In this document: positions 1-9,334 of the stretch, in pieces
Position numbering within the stretch: the first letter of the stretch is position 1
Layout of the letters: each line of letters starts with the position of its first letter
Origin: an uncultured Lachnospiraceae bacterium
GTDB lineage: Bacteria > Bacillota > Clostridia > Lachnospirales > Lachnospiraceae
NCBI GenBank assembly: GCA_945949085.1
Contig: CAMFDJ010000004.1
Span: 62,001 to 126,000 of the forward strand
Length of the DNA: 64,000 bases
Direction of reading: 5' to 3'
The notes under the pieces: generated by a model
The model's database searches: none
Seen by the model: the letters and a program-made list of their open reading frames with translations, nothing else
Told to the model about the DNA's origin: nothing
Made by a program: the position numbers and the translations under genes

Positions 1-820
1 TATACATGTAGCTTCCGCTGAATGCCTGGTTGTAGATAAATACACTTGTTGTGGTAGTTGCATTATCCGGTCCGCCAAGCATGAAGAGCTTCGGAATATC
101 AAACATATTCAGACCACCGATCAGGCTGGTTACAAGTGTAAACAGAAGGATCGTCTTGATATTCGGGATGGTGATCTGCCAGAAGGTCTGCCATCTGTTG
201 GCACCATCTACCTCAGCCGCTTCAAATATCTCGGGGCTGATACCCAGAATTCCCGACGTCAGTACAACCATTGTGTAGCCATACCACATCCAGAACTGGA
301 TGAAAATAACAATCGCCCTTGACACATTTTTACTGATCAAGAACTGAATCGGTTTGTCCGAAATGCCAAGAGACATCACCAGATCATTCATCGGGCTCAT
401 CGGATAGTCAAATAAAGATTTGAACAGAATCGCAACCGTTGCTGCAGTAATAATGTTCGGCATATAGAAAAGAACCTTGAATACACCCTGTCCTTTTACC
501 GTAGATCTTTTATCCGTGAACCATGCCGCAAGCAAAAGAGCCAGTGCAATCTGTGGAATGAAGTTTAAAATCCACATGATTACGGTATTCTTAAATGCCG
601 TCTGGAATGTTGCATTCGACAAGATTGTCTTAAAATTTCTGAAGGGATCATCTGCAAGGAAATGTATATCTGTCATTCCCAATCCCTTTAAATCGGTGAA
701 TCCAATTACTGCTGTATAGAGAATCGGATATAGCGAAAAGATCAAAAAAGCAATGACGAACGGAAGACTGAAAATGTAGCCCCATTTCGAATAACCTTGC
801 CCTAGTTTTTTCCTTTTCAA
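1..820 (-). CDS. CUT1 sugar ABC transporter permease (MalF/UgpA/LplB type), 3' end outside window
   Basis: Inner-membrane permease for oligosaccharide uptake. The protein opens with a basic stretch (KRKKLGQGYSKWG) followed by a first membrane helix, and further hydrophobic helices follow. The cytoplasmic coupling loop region carries the usual EAAEVDGANRWQTFWQITIP signature of CUT1 permeases, which contacts the ATPase. The start is a TTG at 820 with GGAGG eight bases upstream; an in-frame GTG at 829 is possible but lies too close to that site. It follows the binding-protein gene at 950-2404 on the same strand, so the two form the start of one operon whose second permease should lie off the left edge. 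No ATPase gene is adjacent; the MsmX/UgpC-like ATPase at 56346-57458 could serve it. About 273 codons are visible. Confidence 0.9.
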   Translation of the reverse strand, partial: MKRKKLGQGYSKWGYIFSLPFVIAFLIFSLYPILYTAVIGFTDLKGLGMTDIHFLADDPFRNFKTILSNATFQTAFKNTVIMWILNFIPQIALALLLAAWFTDKRSTVKGQGVFKVLFYMPNIITAATVAILFKSLFDYPMSPMNDLVMSLGISDKPIQFLISKNVSRAIVIFIQFWMWYGYTMVVLTSGILGISPEIFEAAEVDGANRWQTFWQITIPNIKTILLFTLVTSLIGGLNMFDIPKLFMLGGPDNATTTTSVFIYNQAFSGSYMY

Positions 821-881
821 TTCACCCACCTCCACTTCCATAAGTATCGTTTTGTATCATTTTGCCATATCGTGAAGGAAA

Positions 882-909
882 CGGGGCAGACGAATAATTG
901 TCCGCCCCG
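882..909 (-). terminator. Intercistronic stem-loop between binding-protein and permease genes
   Basis: CGGGGC-A-GAC pairs with GTC-C-GCCCCG around an eight-base loop. There is no T-run after it on the minus strand, so it more likely attenuates read-through or protects the upstream mRNA end. That would give more binding protein than permease, which is usual in such operons. Confidence 0.5.
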
Positions 910-949
910 CTCTCCCATCATAATTGCCGGGTTATCTCCTGCAATCAAT

Positions 950-2404
950 TTACTCTACAATTACGTCGAGGTTATCAGCAACCTGCTGCTTGAAGTCTGC
1001 AATTGCCTGCTCGCGGCTCTTCTCGCCTGCTGTGTACTGACGTACCTGATCTCTCCAGTATGTATTGATTGTCTCATCATACTGTGTCAGGTTCTTACCA
1101 TTTGCATATGCGTTTGCAGGTACAAATACGTCAAACATGTTCTGACCGCCAAGGAAGTCAACAGAACCATCTGACATTGCCATAACTGTTCCTGATCCTA
1201 CACAGTCCTTTGTGCCGCCGGCACCATACAGGTTACCGTTAGCCCAGCCATACTGCAGACCTTCTTCTGTACAGTTCAGAGTGATCCAGTCGATGATCTG
1301 TCCAACTGCTTCTGCCTTGTCTGTGTCCTTATTAGCAAGAAGCCATGTACCACCCCAGAAGAAACCGATCGGAGATTCGCAGATTGCCCAGTCACCATAT
1401 GTACCTTCGCCTGCTTTTTCGCCGCCACAGTTAGGAGCCAGTGTATAGTTGATCAGCCATGCAGGTCCGAAGAAGCCAAGGATCTGTTTTTCACCTTCAC
1501 CCTTCATATCAGCAAACCATGCATCCTGCCAGTCCTGTGTATCATTGTGATATCCGTTATCCTTTAACTGCTTAGATAAGTCAAGGAAAGCTTCACGCTT
1601 CGGATCGATATTTAACTTGCCGTCTACGATCCAGCCTGTATCAGAGCTGTTCTCAACTGCGTGCCAGAGATCACCGTCACCGGAAATGATACCGTAACCT
1701 TTTGCCTTTAACTCTTCAGCTGCTGTAAAGAACTGATCCCAGCTTCCGCTTCCGCCACCGATTTTTTCTTTTACAGTTGCAGGATCATCTGTTCCCCATG
1801 TATCCTTTGCGATAGAACGACGATAGATGAACGCTCCACCTGTAGCCTGATATCCAAGACCAACTACCTTGCCGTCAGGATTTGTTCCGATATCTACAGT
1901 ATACTGTGCAATCTGTGCGTCTGCAATCTCCTTATCTACATCGATGCCGAGATCTTCATAAGGTGCTGCATACTGAGAAGCATCGCCCTGTGTATATTTC
2001 AGAACGAATGCTGACTCTGCACAGTAGATATCCGGTGCATCAGCTCCGCCTGCTGCCAGTGCCTGGTCAAGTGCAGGCTGGTAAGCGCCGTCTGTTGTAG
2101 CAATGATGGTAGGATTTACTGTGTAACCGAAGTCAGGATGCAGCTCCAGGAACTTCTCAACCATGGTAGGAACTTCGTCTGTGAATGCCCATAAGTTGAT
2201 GACATTGTCTCCGCTTGCTGCAGGTGCCTCTGCTTCTTCTTCAGCTGCAGGCTCTTCTGCTGCAGGCTCTTCTGCTTCCTCTTCTGCTGCAGTGTCATCT
2301 GTTGCTGCAGGCTGTTCTGTTGTGCCTCCGTTTGAGCCACATCCAACTAAAAGGGATGTAACCATCGCTGTGGAAAGCAACACGCTCAATACTTTCTTTT
2401 TCAT
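950..2404 (-). CDS. Extracellular sugar-binding lipoprotein of a CUT1 ABC transporter
   Basis: A 484-residue solute-binding protein that captures an oligosaccharide outside the cell for the permease downstream. The N-terminus is a lipoprotein signal peptide ending in the lipobox LLVGCG, so it is anchored through Cys22. Residues about 28-65 form an Ala/Glu/Pro-rich flexible linker. The mature part has the usual aromatic-rich features of sugar-binding proteins (INLWAFTDEVP near the start, FFGPAWLINY and FFWGGTWLLANK in the middle). An AGGAGG site precedes the ATG. It is the first gene of its operon, with a TATAAT box and a palindrome upstream. Substrate cannot be read from sequence. Confidence 0.9.
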   Translation of the reverse strand: MKKKVLSVLLSTAMVTSLLVGCGSNGGTTEQPAATDDTAAEEEAEEPAAEEPAAEEEAEAPAASGDNVINLWAFTDEVPTMVEKFLELHPDFGYTVNPTIIATTDGAYQPALDQALAAGGADAPDIYCAESAFVLKYTQGDASQYAAPYEDLGIDVDKEIADAQIAQYTVDIGTNPDGKVVGLGYQATGGAFIYRRSIAKDTWGTDDPATVKEKIGGGSGSWDQFFTAAEELKAKGYGIISGDGDLWHAVENSSDTGWIVDGKLNIDPKREAFLDLSKQLKDNGYHNDTQDWQDAWFADMKGEGEKQILGFFGPAWLINYTLAPNCGGEKAGEGTYGDWAICESPIGFFWGGTWLLANKDTDKAEAVGQIIDWITLNCTEEGLQYGWANGNLYGAGGTKDCVGSGTVMAMSDGSVDFLGGQNMFDVFVPANAYANGKNLTQYDETINTYWRDQVRQYTAGEKSREQAIADFKQQVADNLDVIVE

Positions 2405-2440
2405 TTTTTTCCTCCTTTACATTTTGAAAAATGTATTGCC

Positions 2441-2471
2441 ATGTCGTTTTAAATGACATATTCTAATTATA
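2441..2471 (-). promoter_or_regulatory. Promoter -10 box and near-perfect palindrome upstream of the sugar-binding lipoprotein
   Basis: On the minus strand a TATAAT box lies at 2471-2466. Just downstream of it, 2441-2459 reads ATGTCGTTTTAAATGACAT, two nine-base arms with one mismatch and a one-base spacer. Its place between promoter and ribosome site fits a repressor or sugar-responsive operator. No clear TTGACA -35 is seen at 17 bp, which is common for activator-dependent promoters. The regulator is not identified. Confidence 0.5.
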
Positions 2472-2658
2472 GTGTTTTTGTCATTCTTTTCTTTACAATT
2501 ATTGCTATTTTCATGACACATCTTGCTTTCCTATCGTTTTTGTACGATACTTTTTGAAAAATAGCGCTATAATTTATCTAAATTAAACAAATAACGACAT
2601 TTTTTACACGCACTCTATTATACATTTTTTCATATTATCTGACAAGGAGAGACTTATT

Positions 2659-3300
2659 ATGAGACAATTTTTTCAACCGGATAATCCCGTTATGCGTTTT
2701 TTATCCAAGCTTTGCGATCTGATGCTTCTGAATTTCCTGTTTTTGCTATCCTGCATCCCTATTTTCACAATGGGTGCGTCTATCTCCGCCTTATATTATA
2801 TGGTTTTGAAGATGCATAGGGACGAGGAGCCTTCTATTGTCAAGGGGTATTGCAAAGCATTCAAAGACAATTTCAGACAGGCCACTTTGCTCTGGCTGCC
2901 GCTTCTGTTTGCCTTTGTATTTTTTGGAGCTGATCTGTATATCATTTACAATATCATTCCCGCCTCTTATCTCTGGCTGCAGGTGCCGGTCTGGATCATC
3001 ATTTTTATTTTGCTGTCCATACTGATCTATGCATTTCCGCTTTTATCGACTTTTGCATGCTCTACAAAGCAGCTGCTGAAGAATGCGGTCCTGCTCAGCA
3101 TCGGAAATATGCCAACCACGATTTTCTTTGTCGCAACTCAGATCGCAATCGCGTACCTGTGTATGGTCTCCGGTGAGCTTATGGTCGTATTCGGATCGCT
3201 TGCCTTATTCTTTGGCTGTGCCGCAATGGCATATTTCTATGCACTCTTCCTCGGGCGCATCTTTGCAAAATGCATGAACGAAGACATGGCTGCCGGCTAA
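2659..3300 (+). CDS. DUF624 (YesL-like) membrane protein
   Basis: A 213-residue integral membrane protein with about five hydrophobic segments. The N-terminal pattern (F..L.DL..LN.LFLL.CIPIFTMGASISALYYMVLKM) is typical of the DUF624/YesL family, which is nearly always found next to CUT1 sugar transporters and YesMN regulators. Its molecular role is unknown. The ATG is preceded by AAGGAGAGAC. It is divergent from the binding-protein gene across a 254-bp shared promoter region, and its last four bases overlap the end of the convergent gene at 3297. Confidence 0.85.
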   Translation: MRQFFQPDNPVMRFLSKLCDLMLLNFLFLLSCIPIFTMGASISALYYMVLKMHRDEEPSIVKGYCKAFKDNFRQATLLWLPLLFAFVFFGADLYIIYNIIPASYLWLQVPVWIIIFILLSILIYAFPLLSTFACSTKQLLKNAVLLSIGNMPTTIFFVATQIAIAYLCMVSGELMVVFGSLALFFGCAAMAYFYALFLGRIFAKCMNEDMAAG

Positions 3301-4013
3301 TGAGCCAGCAGCCATGTGATAAAATCAATGGACGCATCTGTCCGTTTGGAAAAAGCCGATATCGTGATGATCGGCTTTTCCTCACGGTAAAATGCTTTCA
3401 AACTATTTGTCTGATCCATATAAATGCCGACGGGAATCTGTTTCCCGGTTTCATTTGTTGCATAATATAACTTATCGCTGTCTGTAAGCGACTGATAGAG
3501 TTCACAGGGGAGCACTTCTTCGAGGTTTTTGTAACAGCCGTCACATTCATAGGCATCCACCACCCAGCTTGTCGTGATCGTCACATCCGCCCTTCCGCTT
3601 GTCAGCAGCGCGCGATACTTTTGCACGCTCGCCACTGTCGCCTCATCCGTCTTTCCATCTTCAGGTCTTGGATGATACAGGCTCGTATCGATCCGAATCG
3701 GCAATGCCTGCGTGTCAATCTGCCTGTCTGCGGCATACACCTGCGGAAAATCCACATCCTCCGGACTATCCATATGGGCGTTCATCATTGCAATATAAAG
3801 TGTTAAATCTCTTGTCTCCTCCCGGTAGGAGGTGATGACGGAAAAGAGCACGATCAGAACCACTGCAGGAACAATCACCTTCCATTTGTGATAATCCCAA
3901 AAATATCCGAGTTTTTGCCCTAATGTCTTTTGGGAAGTATCCTGCGGGCATTCCTGTCCCTGCTGCTGTTTCTGTTCCTTCTCCTCTTGCGCTTCTTCCA
4001 AAACCAATCGCAA
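3297..4013 (-). CDS. Membrane-anchored protein of unknown function, last gene of the monosaccharide transporter operon
   Basis: A 238-residue protein that I do not recognise as a named family. A hydrophilic Glu/Gln-rich N-terminus is followed by W-DYHKWKV and one membrane helix at about residues 45-62; the remaining 175 residues would be extracytoplasmic. The outer part (GRADVTITTSWVVDAYE, LEEVLP) reads remotely like the second lobe of a solute-binding protein. The start is TTG at 4013 with AGAGGT eight bases upstream. That ribosome site lies inside the stop region of the permease gene (stop at 4026-4028), so the two are translationally linked. It may be an accessory lipid-side or scaffold protein of the transporter; this is inference. 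Confidence 0.75.
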   Translation of the reverse strand: MRLVLEEAQEEKEQKQQQGQECPQDTSQKTLGQKLGYFWDYHKWKVIVPAVVLIVLFSVITSYREETRDLTLYIAMMNAHMDSPEDVDFPQVYAADRQIDTQALPIRIDTSLYHPRPEDGKTDEATVASVQKYRALLTSGRADVTITTSWVVDAYECDGCYKNLEEVLPCELYQSLTDSDKLYYATNETGKQIPVGIYMDQTNSLKAFYREEKPIITISAFSKRTDASIDFITWLLAH

Positions 4014-4025
4014 TTTTATTACCTC

Positions 4026-5216
4026 TTAATTCTTAGAAATGATCTTACCTCCGCGCTTTGAAACAACGTCGAAGATTACGGCTGCCAGAAGGACAAGTCC
4101 TTTTACAACCTTCTGCATATTCTGGTCAACACCCATCAGTGACATACCAAGGTTGATGACACCCATCAGAACCGCACCAACGATAACGCCCGGAACCGTA
4201 CCTGTTCCACCGTAAGCAGAAGCGCCACCGATAAAGCAGGAGCCAATGGCATCCATTTCGTAGTTCTGTCCATATGTAGGCTGTGCACTTGTCATACGTG
4301 CGATGGTTACCATGCCGGCAAGCGCTGCCAGAAAGCCCATGTTCAGGTAAGCTAAGAAGTATACCTTGTTTGTGTTGATACCGGAAAGCTTTGTTGCCTT
4401 TTCATTTCCACCCACTGCGTAGAAATAACGTCCGACAGTCGTATTGGAAGTAATGTAGCCATAGATCAGGACAACAACCATAACCCAGATCAAAACAGTA
4501 GGAATACCTTTATGTCTTGCAAGCTGATACGTAAATGCCAGAATAACTGCGGAGATCAGAATTGTCTTAATGAGCATTCCCGCAAAACCTTCTACCTCAT
4601 AACCCTTTTTCGCTTTATCCATTCTGTTCTTAAACTGCAAAATCACATAAATGGCTGTTGCGACTACACCGATCACAATACAGGTAATGTTGATGTTAGA
4701 TCCGCCAAATACGTCTTTGATATAACAGTTTGCTCCACCGCCAAACAGGTTGACAAATGCTTCCTGATCCTTGATGGAAATTGTCATACCATCCAGCACA
4801 ACGTTACTCAGTCCTCTGAATGCAAGCATTCCGGCAAGTGTCACGATAAAAGGAGGGATACGTACATAGGCGATCCAAAAGCCCTGGAATGCACCGATAA
4901 GTGTACCAACCAGAACCATGACTAAAATTGCCACATACATATTCACGCCAAAATTCATCATCAAAACCGCACCAATCGCACCGGTAAAGCATACCACAGA
5001 ACCAACGGAAAGGTCAATGTTTCCACCGGTTAAAATACACAGCAGCATACCTGTTGCAAGAATGAACACATAGGCATTCTGTGAAATCAAGCTACTGATA
5101 TTCATAGGGAGCAAAAGTGTTCCGTCTGTCTGCCATGTGAAAAATAAGGTCACAATGATCAGCACAAGGATCATTGTATATTTTTTTACAATATCAAGTG
5201 TTTTCGTCTTATTCAT
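4026..5216 (-). CDS. mmsB: Multiple-monosaccharide ABC transporter permease (MmsB/GguB/XylH type)
   Basis: A 396-residue polytopic permease of the CUT2 family with about ten hydrophobic segments. Family features include an N-terminal TNISSLISQNAYVFILATGM-like first loop, GNIDLSVG near residues 64-71 and the C-terminal GGASAYGGTGTVPGV loop that contacts the ATPase. It imports pentoses or hexoses such as xylose, arabinose or galactose. The ATPase gene ends two bases upstream (5219), so the genes are tightly coupled. The binding protein is at 6912-8051. Confidence 0.92.
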   Translation of the reverse strand: MNKTKTLDIVKKYTMILVLIIVTLFFTWQTDGTLLLPMNISSLISQNAYVFILATGMLLCILTGGNIDLSVGSVVCFTGAIGAVLMMNFGVNMYVAILVMVLVGTLIGAFQGFWIAYVRIPPFIVTLAGMLAFRGLSNVVLDGMTISIKDQEAFVNLFGGGANCYIKDVFGGSNINITCIVIGVVATAIYVILQFKNRMDKAKKGYEVEGFAGMLIKTILISAVILAFTYQLARHKGIPTVLIWVMVVVLIYGYITSNTTVGRYFYAVGGNEKATKLSGINTNKVYFLAYLNMGFLAALAGMVTIARMTSAQPTYGQNYEMDAIGSCFIGGASAYGGTGTVPGVIVGAVLMGVINLGMSLMGVDQNMQKVVKGLVLLAAVIFDVVSKRGGKIISKN

Positions 5217-5218
5217 GA

Positions 5219-6757
5219 TTACTCTCCTTTGCTACCCGATTTAATAATATGTGACATGATGATTTCCTGTGAGGCTTCTTTTCCACTGAGCTCGCCGACA
5301 ATACGACCCTCATTCATGATGTATACTCTGTCACACATACCCAGGATCTCCGGCATTTCAGAAGAAATCATCACAACGGATTTGCCTTCTGAAACAAGCT
5401 GGTTGATGATACAGTAGATTTCATATTTTGCTCCGACATCAATACCTCTTGTCGGTTCATCCAGGATCAAAATATTGGGATCAGCAAACATCCACTTCGC
5501 AAGAAGCACCTTCTGCTGGTTACCGCCACTTAAGTTGCCGACATTCTGCTCTACGGACGGACACTTTGTGTTAAGCTTCTCCTTGTATTCCACTGCCACT
5601 GCATACTCCTTATCCTTATCGATAATGGTATGGTTGCTGACAGCTCCGAGATTGGCAAGCGTTGTGTTCACGCGGATCGGATTACTTAAGATCAGGCCAT
5701 TGCCCTTTCTGTCCTCAGTCACATAGGCCAGTTTATGATTGATGGCATCCTGCACACTGTTTAAATGTACCTCTTCTCCATCGAGGAACAGCTGTCCGCT
5801 GATATTTTCTCCGTAACTCTTTCCAAAGAGACTCATGGCAAGCTCTGTACGGCCGGCTCCCATCAATCCTGCAATGCCAAGCACTTCACCCTTTTTCACA
5901 TTGATATTGACATTGTCAACCACCTTGCGTTCTGAGTAAAGCGGATGATATACCGTCCAGTTCTTTACTTCCATCATGGTCTCTCCGACCTTACTCTCCC
6001 TCTTGGGGAAACGATCGGATAGCTCACGTCCTACCATGCCTTTGATAATTCGGGCTTCTGAGAAATCATCTACTTTCTTATCCAGTGTTTCAATCGTAGA
6101 ACCGTCACGGATGACTGTGATCTTATCTGCAACATAGGAAATCTCGTTCAGCTTATGAGAGATGATGATCGATGTCATACCTTCTTTTTTAAATTTCAAT
6201 AAAAGCTCTAAGAGTGCTTTCGAATCATCTTCATTGAGTGAGGCAGTCGGCTCATCCAGAATCAACAGCTTTGCATGTTTGGCGAGTGCTTTTGCAATCT
6301 CCACAAGCTGCTGTTTGCCGACACCTATATCTTTGATCAGAGTCTGCTGCGATTCCTTCAGTCCGACTGTCTTCAGATATTTCGTCGCAAGCTCTTCTGT
6401 TTCATTCCAGTTAATCTTAAATTTGCTTCCCCGCTCATTGCCGAGGAACATATTTTCACCTATCGTCATGTATGGCACAAGTGCCAATTCCTGATGAATG
6501 ATAACGATACCTTTGGCTTCACTGTCCTTAATCTTATTGAATTTACAGATCTCGCCGTCATAAATGATATCGCCTTCATAGGAACCATACGGATAAATGC
6601 CGCTTAAGACATTCATCAGAGTTGATTTACCGGCACCATTTTCACCTACGAGTGCATGGATCTCGCCCTCCTCCACCTTCAGGTTGACATTGTCCAGTGC
6701 CTTAACGCCAGGGAATGTTTTGGTAATATTTTTCATTTCCAGTAATATCTTGGCCAA
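5219..6757 (-). CDS. mmsA: Multiple-monosaccharide ABC transporter ATP-binding protein (MmsA/GguA/XylG type)
   Basis: A CUT2 sugar ATPase of about 512 residues with two tandem ABC domains. The first has Walker [10 protein letters not shown] and Walker [12 protein letters not shown]. The second has a degenerate Walker A (GLMGAGRTE), the signature LSGGNQQK and Walker [15 protein letters not shown], the usual asymmetry of this family. I place the start at the TTG at 6757 ([10 protein letters not shown]), because GGGAGGG lies six to nine bases upstream. The in-frame ATG at 6772 would overlap that ribosome site. It sits between the binding-protein and permease genes in one operon. Confidence 0.92.
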   Translation of the reverse strand: MAKILLEMKNITKTFPGVKALDNVNLKVEEGEIHALVGENGAGKSTLMNVLSGIYPYGSYEGDIIYDGEICKFNKIKDSEAKGIVIIHQELALVPYMTIGENMFLGNERGSKFKINWNETEELATKYLKTVGLKESQQTLIKDIGVGKQQLVEIAKALAKHAKLLILDEPTASLNEDDSKALLELLLKFKKEGMTSIIISHKLNEISYVADKITVIRDGSTIETLDKKVDDFSEARIIKGMVGRELSDRFPKRESKVGETMMEVKNWTVYHPLYSERKVVDNVNINVKKGEVLGIAGLMGAGRTELAMSLFGKSYGENISGQLFLDGEEVHLNSVQDAINHKLAYVTEDRKGNGLILSNPIRVNTTLANLGAVSNHTIIDKDKEYAVAVEYKEKLNTKCPSVEQNVGNLSGGNQQKVLLAKWMFADPNILILDEPTRGIDVGAKYEIYCIINQLVSEGKSVVMISSEMPEILGMCDRVYIMNEGRIVGELSGKEASQEIIMSHIIKSGSKGE

Positions 6758-6863
6758 TTGAAACCCTCCCATTCTGCTTTTTTATTCCATTCATTTGTGT
6801 CTGAGTTTACCCCATATACCTTTTCCTTACCGGAATCTGTCAATCTGCCGATAAGTCAAGAAT

Positions 6864-6888
6864 GCAGGCGGGAATATTTCCCGCCTGC
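6864..6888 (-). terminator. Strong intercistronic hairpin between binding-protein and ATPase genes
   Basis: Eleven perfect pairs (GCAGGCGGGAA with TTCCCGCCTGC) around a three-base loop. On the minus strand no T-run follows, so it is probably a leaky terminator or mRNA stabiliser keeping binding protein in excess over ATPase and permease. Confidence 0.65.
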
Positions 6889-6911
6889 AAAAATCATTTT
6901 ATTCGCTTACA

Positions 6912-8051
6912 CTACTGCAGATCAGCCTCTGTATAGTAACCTGAGTCAATAAGCAGTTCTTTGTAATTGTCTTTGTCTGCGAATACAGGCTCGCAAAGGT
7001 AGGAAGGAATGATACCTGTTCCGTTATCATATGTCTCTGTATCATTGACAGGTGCTTCTCCACCCTTCATGATCGCATCAACCATCTCAACAACCTTTGA
7101 AGCAAGTGTACGCGTATCTTTGAAGATTGACATAGACTGTTTGCCTGCAAGGATGTTCTTTACACTTGCGATATCACAGTCCTGACCGGTGATGATCGGC
7201 CATTCACCTGTGTAGTTTGCTTCCAGAGAGTTTGCAACACCAAGTGCTGTAGAGTCATTTGAGCAAAGTGCAGCATCAAGTGTTGTTCCATCTGAATAAT
7301 TAGCAGCGATGATAGCATCCATTCTTGACTGTGCAGCGTCTGTTGCCCAGTTCGCTGTAGCTACTTCTTCGAATTTGGTCTGACCTGATTTTACAACCAG
7401 CTTGCCGGAATCGATGTATGGCTGCAGAACATCCATAGCGCCGCCGAAGAAGAATCTTGCGTTGTTATCACCCGGGTCACCTGTTGTCAGCTCGATGTTG
7501 AACGGGCCGGCAGCATTGTCAAGATCTAACTGATCTTTGATGTACTGTCCCTGAATGGTACCAACCATGTAGTTATCAAATGTTGCGTAGTAAGAAACTG
7601 CATCAGAGTTCATGATCAGACGGTCATATGCGATAACCGGAATATTCTGCTCTTTTGCCATTTCCAGAACGGTTCCGAGAGAGTCACCGTCGATAGATGC
7701 GATAACCAGTAATTTGCATCCTGAGTTGATCATGTTCTCAATCTGGGAAACCTGTGTAGCAATATCGTTTGCTGCATACTGAAGATCCACCTCATAACCT
7801 GCTGCTTCCAGCTCAGCCTTCATGTTAGAACCATCCTGATTCCATCTCTGCAGATCCTTTGTCGGCATTGCAACACCGACTTTTCCGCTTTCTGCTGCAG
7901 GTGTCTCTGCCGCAGGAGCTTCCTCCTCTGCTGCAGGTGTCTGCGCTGTCTCATCTGTTGTTGTGCTTGTGCTTGCTCCTGAACCACATCCAACCAATAA
8001 GGATGTCACCATGGAAGCTGCCAAAACCATACTTAATACTTTCTTTTTCAT
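6912..8051 (-). CDS. chvE: Multiple-monosaccharide-binding lipoprotein (ChvE/XylF type)
   Basis: A 379-residue periplasmic-binding-protein-like lipoprotein that delivers monosaccharides to the MmsAB transporter. It has a signal peptide with lipobox LLVGCG, an Ala/Glu/Pro/Thr-rich linker to about residue 55, then the family pattern KVGVAMPTKDLQRWNQDGSN, ASIDGDSLG, VIAYDRLI, ELTTGDPGDNNA, CSNDSTALG and ITGQDCD. These match the ChvE/multiple-monosaccharide-binding group better than ribose-only RbsB. GGGAGG precedes the ATG. First gene of the transporter operon, downstream of the three-component sensor genes on the same strand, which suggests regulation by that system. Confidence 0.9.
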   Translation of the reverse strand: MKKKVLSMVLAASMVTSLLVGCGSGASTSTTTDETAQTPAAEEEAPAAETPAAESGKVGVAMPTKDLQRWNQDGSNMKAELEAAGYEVDLQYAANDIATQVSQIENMINSGCKLLVIASIDGDSLGTVLEMAKEQNIPVIAYDRLIMNSDAVSYYATFDNYMVGTIQGQYIKDQLDLDNAAGPFNIELTTGDPGDNNARFFFGGAMDVLQPYIDSGKLVVKSGQTKFEEVATANWATDAAQSRMDAIIAANYSDGTTLDAALCSNDSTALGVANSLEANYTGEWPIITGQDCDIASVKNILAGKQSMSIFKDTRTLASKVVEMVDAIMKGGEAPVNDTETYDNGTGIIPSYLCEPVFADKDNYKELLIDSGYYTEADLQ

Positions 8052-8110
8052 TCTGTAACTACCTCCCTTAAAATAATTTAAGAATTTGTTTCATGTGTGT
8101 ACTATACCAT
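8052..8110 (-). promoter_or_regulatory. Promoter region of the monosaccharide transporter operon
   Basis: A TATAGT -10 box is visible on the minus strand at 8106-8101 and lacks a good -35, as expected of an activator-dependent promoter. Between it and the ribosome site, 8067-8082 holds the perfect inverted repeat CTTAAA-ATAA-TTTAAG directly beside GGGAGG. It could be an operator or a small hairpin affecting initiation. The likely regulator is the YesN-like protein at 9331-10956 (inference). Confidence 0.4.
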
Positions 8111-8164
8111 ACTTCCCATAGGAATAATTTATGACCTTCTTCAAATTTTTTACTTAAAAAAAGG

Positions 8165-8211
8165 GACAGAAAAAGACGTGCTAGCACTATTTTGTACATT
8201 GCACGTCTTTT
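8165..8211 (-). terminator. Terminator of the sensor/regulator operon
   Basis: Eleven perfect pairs (AAAAGACGTGC at 8171-8181 with GCACGTCTTTT at 8201-8211). On the minus strand this is followed by a T-rich stretch (TTTTTCTG then CCCTTTTTTT). It lies 68 bases after the stop of the binding-protein gene at 8279 and separates that operon from the transporter operon. Confidence 0.8.
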
Positions 8212-8278
8212 CAGAGCAAATATTTGCTGTTCTCTTTTTCCTTGTCTTTTGTTGACCTGTCTCTTTCGCACACCGCAG

Positions 8279-9334
8279 TTATTTGCGCATCTTGCCAGGC
8301 ACATTCAGATAGACATCCTCTTTTAAGTGGAATCCGCCGTCAATGATCACTTCATCCATGTTTTCCTCTGTCACGCTGATTGGTTCTATCGCAACGCAGG
8401 GAACCATGTATTTCCCATCACTGACCGGCTCGACATCGTCACCGGTCACCTGATCCTCGCGGATCAGCTGCACAGTACACTGCGCCGCGCGCTGTGCAAG
8501 CTTTTCCACCGGCTTATAAACCGTCATGAGCTGTGTCCCCTCCACGATCCTCTGACAAGCCTCCAGATCGGCATCCTGTCCCACGACCGGTATGTGTCCC
8601 GCAAGGCGTTTTTCCGCCAGTGCCCTGACCACCTGACTGGCAAGATTGTCATTGCCGCACATGATGGCATCGGCATGGCTGACTGTCTCCCAATGATCAT
8701 ACACATATTGCGCCGCAAGCTCTGCCTCCCAATTATCGGCATGAAATGCATCCAGGATGGTATTGTGATTTGCTTCCATCACCTCGCGAAATGCCCCCTC
8801 CACAAGCGGTACGTTGCTGTCGGTCGGCGAACCTCCGAGCATCAGCACATTTTTGCCTTGTATGCCATTCTCTGCCAGCGCCTGTCCCATCATCTCTCCC
8901 ACACGGCTGTTGTCAAAGGATATGTAAAGATCTACATTTCCCTCTGCAATCTGCCGGTCATACGCCACAACCTTGATCCCTGCATCAAGCGCTCTTTTGA
9001 CCTGATCCTGCAGGCCGTACGAGTCAATGCAAATGATCACGATGGCATCCACGCCCTTGTCGATAAAATAATCTATCTGCTTTTTCTGTTCTTCAATATC
9101 ACCGTTGGCATTTTGTACATTGACCTCTGCACCAAGCTCCTTTGCCGTTGAAACAAATACATCTCTGTCGCGCAGCCAGCGTTCTATGACAAAAGAGTCG
9201 AAGCTCATACCGATCTGCAGCTTCTTTTCTTCCTCCGGCTCAATGTCCGTCTTTCTGTTATGCGACAGAATCAGACAGACACCTCCTAACAAAAGCACAA
9301 CTATCATGAGAGGCAAAATCCATCTTTTCTTCAT
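8279..9334 (-). CDS. Membrane-anchored sugar-binding protein of a three-component sensor (XylFII-like)
   Basis: A 351-residue type I periplasmic-binding-fold protein with an N-terminal uncleaved-looking anchor (KKRWILPLMIVVLLLGGVCLIL) and no lipobox cysteine. Fold motifs are IGMSFDSFVIERWLRDRD, VQNANGDIEEQKKQIDYFI, AYDRQI, SFDNSRVG, MLGGSPTDSNV and GQDAD, similar to xylose-binding XylF. In Clostridium beijerinckii an anchored binding protein (XylFII) partners a LytS kinase and YesN regulator to control xylose uptake; this gene has the same setting. Its ATG overlaps the stop of the response-regulator gene by four bases (ATGA), showing translational coupling. It likely senses sugar and signals to the kinase rather than feeding the transporter. 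Confidence 0.82.
   Translation of the reverse strand: MKKRWILPLMIVVLLLGGVCLILSHNRKTDIEPEEEKKLQIGMSFDSFVIERWLRDRDVFVSTAKELGAEVNVQNANGDIEEQKKQIDYFIDKGVDAIVIICIDSYGLQDQVKRALDAGIKVVAYDRQIAEGNVDLYISFDNSRVGEMMGQALAENGIQGKNVLMLGGSPTDSNVPLVEGAFREVMEANHNTILDAFHADNWEAELAAQYVYDHWETVSHADAIMCGNDNLASQVVRALAEKRLAGHIPVVGQDADLEACQRIVEGTQLMTVYKPVEKLAQRAAQCTVQLIREDQVTGDDVEPVSDGKYMVPCVAIEPISVTEENMDEVIIDGGFHLKEDVYLNVPGKMRK

Noticed and set aside
2163..2456. Ala/Ser-rich open frame antisense to the binding lipoprotein
   Set aside because: It mirrors the Ala/Glu/Pro linker and signal peptide of the real gene at 950-2404 and has no ribosome site.
8179..8191. 13-base string TGCTAGCACTATT also present at 13845-13857
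   Set aside because: One copy is inside a terminator loop and the other in an unassigned gap. The core GCTAGC is self-complementary and the flanks do not match, so a shared regulatory site is not supported.
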